A DNA stretch of 5,312 nucleotides, taken from positions 1-5,312 of the forward strand of contig JAAZBW010000216.1 of the NCBI GenBank assembly GCA_012513625.1, read 5' to 3'. Below the pieces are notes generated by a model, which saw nothing but the letters and a program-made list of their open reading frames with translations, made no database searches and was not told where the DNA came from. The position numbers and the translations under genes are program-made. The stretch is from Actinomycetales bacterium. GTDB lineage: Bacteria > Actinomycetota > Actinomycetes > Actinomycetales > Actinomycetaceae. Shown here piece by piece: positions 4,539 through 5,312 of this stretch. The first letter of the stretch is position 1. Every line of letters starts with the position of its first letter.

Positions 4539-5312
4539 GTGACCACAGCCCTGTACCGCCGCTACCGGCCCGAGACCTTCGATGAGGTGATCGGCCAGGA
4601 GCACGTGACCGAGCCCCTGAAGTCCGCCCTCGCGAGTGGACGGGTAACCCACGCCTACCTCTTCTCCGGCCCCCGCGGTTGCGGCAAGACCACCTCGGCC
4701 CGCATCTTCGCGCGCTGTCTCAACTGCGCGGAGGGTCCCACGGACACCCCGTGCGGCACGTGCGACTCGTGCGTGGAGCTGGCCCGCGACGGCTCAGGCT
4801 CCCTGGACGTGGTGGAGATCGACGCCGCCTCCCACAACGGTGTGGACGATGCGCGCGAGCTCCGGGAGCGGGCCGCCTACGCCCCGGCACGGGACCGGTA
4901 CAAGATCTTCATCCTGGACGAGGCCCACATGGTCACCACCCAGGGCTTCAACGCACTCCTCAAGATCGTGGAGGAGCCTCCGGAGCACGTGAAGTTCATC
5001 TTTGCCACCACGGAGCCGGACAAGGTGATCGGCACCATTCGATCCCGTACCCACCACTACCCGTTCCGGCTCGTTCCCCCGGGCGCGCTGGGCAGCTACC
5101 TCGAGCAGCTCTCCGCGGAGGAGGGTGTCACCGCGGCGCCGGGCGTCATCCCGATGGTGGTGCGCGCGGGCGCCGGCTCCGTACGCGACTCCCTCTCGGT
5201 GCTGGACCAGCTGATTGCCGGCACCCCCGGCGGGGAGATCTCCTACGAGGTGGCGGCCGCCCTCCTCGGCTTCACCTCCGCCAGCCTGCTGGACGATGCC
5301 GTGGAGGCCCTC
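4539..5312 (+). CDS. dnaX: DNA polymerase III subunit gamma/tau, 5' part (runs off the window)
   Basis: The first 258 codons of the clamp-loader ATPase that loads the beta sliding clamp during replication; the rest, including domain III and any tau C-terminus, lies beyond the window. The N-terminus TALYRRYRPETFDEVIGQEH is diagnostic. Walker A is GPRGCGKT (44-51). The zinc-binding cysteines are Cys63, Cys72, Cys75 and Cys78. Walker B is ILDEAH (125-130). Sensor 1 lies near FIFATTEPDK (153-162), the arginine finger is Arg170 in SRT, and sensor 2 is GSVRDS (213-218). All functional residues are present. GTG 4539 is the start because it begins directly with the conserved N-terminus; the nearby ATG 4531 opens only MGE-stop. 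The gene probably has its own promoter, although it follows the phosphotransferase gene by only 53 bases. The sequence is actinobacterial in type. Confidence 0.97.
   Translation, partial: MTTALYRRYRPETFDEVIGQEHVTEPLKSALASGRVTHAYLFSGPRGCGKTTSARIFARCLNCAEGPTDTPCGTCDSCVELARDGSGSLDVVEIDAASHNGVDDARELRERAAYAPARDRYKIFILDEAHMVTTQGFNALLKIVEEPPEHVKFIFATTEPDKVIGTIRSRTHHYPFRLVPPGALGSYLEQLSAEEGVTAAPGVIPMVVRAGAGSVRDSLSVLDQLIAGTPGGEISYEVAAALLGFTSASLLDDAVEAL

Overview
The window is high-GC DNA (about 70% GC by eye), with strong G/C third-position bias, frequent GTG starts, a DnaX that resembles the actinobacterial form, and an SRP RNA of the actinobacterial type. I read it as the chromosome of an actinobacterium, probably of the order Micrococcales; the genus cannot be fixed from this sequence.

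Layout: (1) 131-961 (+), a serine alpha/beta-hydrolase. (2) 962-1104, a convergent gap containing three hairpins. (3) 1105-2016 (-), an auxin-efflux-carrier (AEC) family permease. (4) 2017-2433, a divergent region holding a large nested palindrome, the probable AEC and SRP promoters, the gene for the small SRP RNA (ffs, 2176-2267, +) and a possible 55-codon small ORF (2270-2437). (5) 2434-3255 (+), a second alpha/beta-hydrolase, clearly paralogous to the first. (6) 3246-3323, three tandem copies of a 26-bp repeat that begins inside the end of the hydrolase gene. (7) 3358-4485 (+), an aminoglycoside-phosphotransferase/choline-kinase-fold enzyme with Gln in place of His in the HGD motif. (8) 4539 to the window end (+), the 5' two-fifths or so of dnaX, the clamp-loader gamma/tau subunit.

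How the genes relate: ffs and dnaX are housekeeping genes often found close together in actinobacteria. Here the second hydrolase and the phosphotransferase lie between them in the same direction, so they look like accessory additions to a conserved neighbourhood. The two hydrolases bracket the AEC transporter and ffs. A hydrolase plus an organic-anion-type exporter suggests small-ester or carbohydrate-ester metabolism, but no substrate can be read from the sequence.

The less ordinary signals are mostly small: a small ORF whose ribosome-binding site would be the 3' strand of the SRP RNA and whose stop overlaps the hydrolase start; a 26-bp triplication that places TGA in all three frames; large palindromes in both gaps flanking the AEC gene; and a probable leaderless GTG start for dnaX. 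I see no mobile element, CRISPR array or tRNA, and no clear evidence of an undescribed multi-gene system.
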